Made by a program: the position numbers and the translations under genes
Part shown: positions 4,697 to 6,783 of the stretch, in pieces
Layout: each line of letters starts with the position of its first letter
Numbering within the stretch: position 1 is the stretch's first letter
Assembly (NCBI GenBank): GCA_003508565.1
Contig: DNUI01000190.1
Span: 1-6,783, forward strand
Length of the DNA stretch: 6,783 nt
Direction of reading: 5' to 3'
Origin: Syntrophaceae bacterium
Lineage (GTDB): Bacteria > Desulfobacterota > Syntrophia > Syntrophales > UBA2185
The notes under the pieces: generated by a model
Databases searched by the model: none
What the model saw: the letters and a program-made list of their open reading frames with translations, nothing else
Told to the model about the DNA's origin: nothing

Positions 4697-5680
4697 TCAC
4701 GGGCGGCTGAAAAGCAACACAAACTGTTCAAAGAGGTCTTTCTGAAAGTGCTCCAGCATCTCTTCCTTCATTAATTTCATGGCCTTAAAAGAATCCATTT
4801 TTTTTCGGTAAGGACGATCTGAAGTCAGCGCGTCAAACACATCGGCGATGGAGCATATCTTCCCGTAGAGATGAATTTCGTCTCCTTTAAGTTTCTTTGG
4901 GTATCCCATACCGTTGAATCTCTCATGGTGCTGCATGACTATTTTTCTACACTCATTGGTCAGTTGGTTGGTGTCCAGCAGGATTTTGTGCCCCATGTCG
5001 GGGTGCTTCCGCATCTGTTCCATTTCGTCGTCGGTCAGCACTCCCGGCTTATTAATAATTGCAGGATCGACATGCACCTTCCCCAGATCATGGAGAAAAA
5101 AACCAGCCCCCAGTTCATGCATATCATGGGCCATAGATTTCCTGAAAAGTGCCTTGGCGAGCGAAACGGCCAGGAAGCCTACATTGACGGAATGGGTATA
5201 GGTATAAAAATCATGAGACGTAATATTCATCAAGTAATATGATGTATCATCGTCCGTGAGAATCAAATCAACAACTTCTGCAACACCTTTTTTCACATCA
5301 CGGATATTTTCGGCACTCGGATTATCCAGAAGGTTCCTGATCATGAGGATGGAATGCTTTTGGACGGCTTTTGCTTTTTCCTGGGCAGGTAATTTTTTAT
5401 CGTGAATTGCCTCGCTCAGCTCATCGGGAACAACAGTTACGGACTGGGTTTTTACTGTGTTCTCAGGTTGAGGTTCGGGAGGTTTTTGTTCGACTCCAGG
5501 AACCTTGCTCTTTGCGGTATCAATGATGACTTCCTCAAAGCCGCACTCACGAATTTTGCGGATTTGTTCCTTCTCGCTAATAGAAAATTCATTTTTCGCA
5601 AAGGGGTGCTTAAACCACGACGTCGGCAAAATAATATACATGCCGACTTTCAGATCATCTATTTTTATCTTTTTTTCCAT
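4697..5680 (-). CDS. HD-GYP domain protein, probable cyclic-di-GMP phosphodiesterase
   Basis: Starting at the ATG at 5680 this is 327 residues. Residues 1-60 match the N-terminal domain often found in front of HD-GYP proteins (IKIDDLKVGMYI, then ISEKEQIRKIRECGFEEVIID). A Pro/Glu-rich linker (about 60-80) and a helical region follow. The HD-GYP domain spans roughly 145-327, with H163 (YTHSVNVG), H197-D198 in HDLGK, H226 and H231 in HPDMGH, H251-H252 in HHERFNGMGYP, and D280 in IADVFDAL. All metal ligands expected of an active enzyme are present. The usual DG before GYP is NG here, a variant seen in some family members. The likely reaction is hydrolysis of cyclic-di-GMP in the cytoplasm. No ribosome binding site directly precedes this ATG; the frame is open to a GTG at 5776 after GGGGAAAA, giving a 359-residue alternative. 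I prefer 5680 because the family domain begins there. Confidence 0.93.
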   Translation of the reverse strand: MEKKIKIDDLKVGMYIILPTSWFKHPFAKNEFSISEKEQIRKIRECGFEEVIIDTAKSKVPGVEQKPPEPQPENTVKTQSVTVVPDELSEAIHDKKLPAQEKAKAVQKHSILMIRNLLDNPSAENIRDVKKGVAEVVDLILTDDDTSYYLMNITSHDFYTYTHSVNVGFLAVSLAKALFRKSMAHDMHELGAGFFLHDLGKVHVDPAIINKPGVLTDDEMEQMRKHPDMGHKILLDTNQLTNECRKIVMQHHERFNGMGYPKKLKGDEIHLYGKICSIADVFDALTSDRPYRKKMDSFKAMKLMKEEMLEHFQKDLFEQFVLLFSRP

Positions 5681-5892
5681 AACGGTAAAACGTGAAACAA
5701 TTCTCCTATAAGCATCTCCTTGACTTTCGGATGCCAAGTCCGCATTTTTGCCGCCGCCAGAGATAATCTCAGGCACTTTTCCCCACGGGCAATCGTTACC
5801 CTTGCTCCTTGGTCAATAGGATTAGTTAATTCCGCTATTCTGTCGCACCCTCTCTCAATGATGAATAATGGACAACGCTTTTCAAGAAACAC
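5665..5892 (-). CDS. Possible small gene overlapping the HD-GYP start
   Basis: A 75-codon frame from a GTG at 5892, with the frame itself open back to 5943 (93 codons in all). It ends in TAA 16 bases inside the HD-GYP gene, so that its last codons overlap the HD-GYP ATG. Such an overlap would allow translational coupling and could explain why that ATG lacks its own ribosome binding site. The product is basic, with no recognised domain; visible pieces are CPLFIIERGCDRIAELTNP, IDQGARVTIARGEK and GELFHVLPLWKKR. The GTG has no good ribosome binding site. In another frame an ATG at 5939 has a good one (AAGGGTGATGCC) and encodes 34 residues to 5835; joining that start to this frame needs one frameshift. 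This may be a broken gene or chance. Confidence 0.3.
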   Translation of the reverse strand: MFLEKRCPLFIIERGCDRIAELTNPIDQGARVTIARGEKCLRLSLAAAKMRTWHPKVKEMLIGELFHVLPLWKKR

Positions 5893-5955
5893 AAAACCCC
5901 GCGTTCTTTTGAAAAACGGGATTTCAATAACCTCTTCATGGCATCACCCTTACAA

Positions 5956-5984
5956 AAAAGGTTCAGGTTAGTTGTTAACCTTTT
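5956..5984. promoter_or_regulatory. Overlapping dyads upstream of the HD-GYP region
   Basis: AAAAGGTT (5956-5963) and AACCTTTT (5977-5984) are perfect inverted repeats, and AGGTTA and TAACCT form a second dyad sharing the right side. Read on the minus strand, toward HD-GYP, the stem ends in six T about 15 bases before the AAGGGTG site. It may be an operator or an attenuator-like element, though the stem is weak in GC. Confidence 0.3.
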
Positions 5985-6272
5985 AACGATGCTGTATCTA
6001 ATTATGCCTATATTCGCTCCCAATCCCAAGAGACAGATTTCATGGATAACGATTTGAAAGGAAGCATGTTTGTCAAAATCACCGGATGTTTGACTTCAGG
6101 GAAAATGAGGTAAAAAGGACAGTATTCGTCACATCACAAAGCATGAAGATAATTAATGGTAAAAGTTAAAGATCACCTTGAAATGATGACAGCGCTGGGT
6201 ATGGGATTACTTTCAGGAACCGCCGCATGGAGAAATGCCTTCAGCAAATCGCAGGCACGACGGCCCACATTA
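5985..6272. other. Intergenic stretch between the HD-GYP region and the lipoprotein
   Basis: Apart from the repeat at 6066-6091 I see no firm feature. A plus-strand frame starts at 6156 (MVKVKDHLEMMTALGMG) and continues into the antisense of the lipoprotein gene. Its ATG lacks a convincing ribosome binding site and nothing is recognisable, so it is not called as a gene. Confidence 0.45.
6066..6091 (+). repeat. Copy 2 of the 26-base direct repeat (partner at 3067-3092)
   Basis: It differs from copy 1 at three bases, all transitions. Here the ATG follows AAAGGAAGC, a good ribosome binding site, and the frame reads MFVKITGCLTSGKMR before a TAA, a 15-residue peptide. Two well-placed ribosome binding sites before the same eight-residue start hint that the repeat once carried a translated start. 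Confidence 0.5.
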
Positions 6273-6716
6273 TCATTCCCACCCGATGACCTCGTACCCT
6301 TTTTCCTGCAAGCACCGGTTCATGAAGTTCTTAAAAATGGGGCTCGGTTCCGAAGCCCGAATGATGCCATGCACCAAACCTGCCGCGGCACCGGTGGCAG
6401 CGCCAATACCAATGCCCCGCCCAAGACTACCCGTCACGGCGCCAGCGGCGCCCCCGATCACGGCGCCTCCTGCCCCGCCAATGGCCGTACTTTTGGCCGC
6501 CGCAATGCCCGCGTCGGATTTGACATATTGATCGGCCATGACCTCGCATTCCGCAATATCCTTATGGGCCTGCGCTTCACCAACTTTCTGGAGGTGCGCA
6601 TTAGGATAAAGAACAGGGCCGGTAGCGCAACTCGTTAAAAAAAGAATCGAGATCACAAACAGTATCTTGTTTATCTGTCCCCTCTCCTCAGTCAATACTT
6701 TTTTTCTTTCCACCAT
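6273..6716 (-). CDS. Glycine-zipper outer-envelope lipoprotein
   Basis: A 147-residue secreted protein. A hydrophobic stretch (18-27) ends in the lipobox LTSC, with C30 as the lipid-modified residue after signal peptidase II cleavage; the next residue, Ala, suggests export to the outer membrane if Lol rules apply. Residues 80-114 are a glycine zipper (GGAGGAVIGGAAGAVTG and GRGIGIGAATGAAAG), which in related proteins packs into membrane-associated helices. C57 and C135 flank the zipper and could form a disulfide. The end FMNRCLQEKGYEVIGW is typical of this family. The ATG at 6716 has GGGGAGCGGTT before it. It gives an unusually long 17-residue n-region; an ATA at 6674, just after GAGGAGAGGGGACAG, would give the more usual IN-K-ILFV start (see findings). 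Role: probably envelope structure; no partner gene is visible. Confidence 0.88.
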   Translation of the reverse strand: MVERKKVLTEERGQINKILFVISILFLTSCATGPVLYPNAHLQKVGEAQAHKDIAECEVMADQYVKSDAGIAAAKSTAIGGAGGAVIGGAAGAVTGSLGRGIGIGAATGAAAGLVHGIIRASEPSPIFKNFMNRCLQEKGYEVIGWE

Positions 6717-6762
6717 AACCGCTCCCCAAAACCTATTATTAACGTTTAGAATCTACTATATC

Positions 6763-6768
6763 TTGACA
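6763..6768 (+). promoter_or_regulatory. Possible -35 box of a divergent promoter leaving the window
   Basis: A perfect TTGACA points out of the right end. With 17-base spacing the -10 box would begin just beyond base 6783, so it cannot be confirmed. The lipoprotein gene runs the other way, so a divergent gene is plausible. Confidence 0.25.
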
Positions 6769-6783
6769 AATTAAGAAAGTGGA

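Noticed and set aside
6156..6638. 160-codon plus-strand frame
   Set aside because: Beyond 6273 it is the antisense of the clear glycine-zipper lipoprotein; its length comes from the Gly/Ala-rich gene on the other strand. The start lacks a ribosome binding site.

Overview
The window looks like a gene-sparse stretch from an anaerobic bacterium, most likely a Desulfobacterota (deltaproteobacteria)-type genome. The clues are a ferredoxin-nitroreductase fusion, a GYD-domain protein, an HD-GYP protein, many short orphan genes and long structured intergenic DNA. The lineage is an inference: there is no rRNA or taxonomic marker here. Most of the DNA is moderately AT-rich. The cupin gene is an obvious GC-rich exception.

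Layout. 64-888 (+) encodes an Fe-S/FMN nitroreductase. The next three genes are on the minus strand: a 97-aa protein of unknown function (1063-1356), a 78-aa membrane protein (1555-1791) and a KdgF-like cupin (1883-2242) with a near-consensus promoter at 2302-2330. 2243-2799 has no convincing gene, but ends in a plus-strand promoter. That promoter leads into a very small membrane protein (2800-2967) whose frame is crossed by one TGA, followed directly by a GC-rich hairpin. A strong bidirectional terminator (3175-3208) separates it from the minus-strand GYD gene (3284-3589). 3590-4198 is about 600 bases of dyad-rich, mostly non-coding DNA with degenerate reading frames. Minus-strand genes then follow: an unrecognised 101-aa protein (4199-4504), the HD-GYP protein (4697-5680) with a possible small upstream partner (5665-5892), a structured gap, and a glycine-zipper lipoprotein (6273-6716).

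How the parts relate. No multi-gene pathway is visible. The genes are mostly single transcription units with their own ribosome binding sites, in redox chemistry (nitroreductase), small-molecule binding (cupin), cyclic-di-GMP signalling (HD-GYP) and the envelope (lipoprotein, two small membrane proteins). The most interesting candidates are the TGA-interrupted small membrane protein, which could be a selenoprotein or simply a nonsense-mutated gene; the stacked dyads at 3655-3927, the first of which overlaps the probable promoter of the GYD gene; and the lipoprotein whose natural start codon appears to have become ATA.
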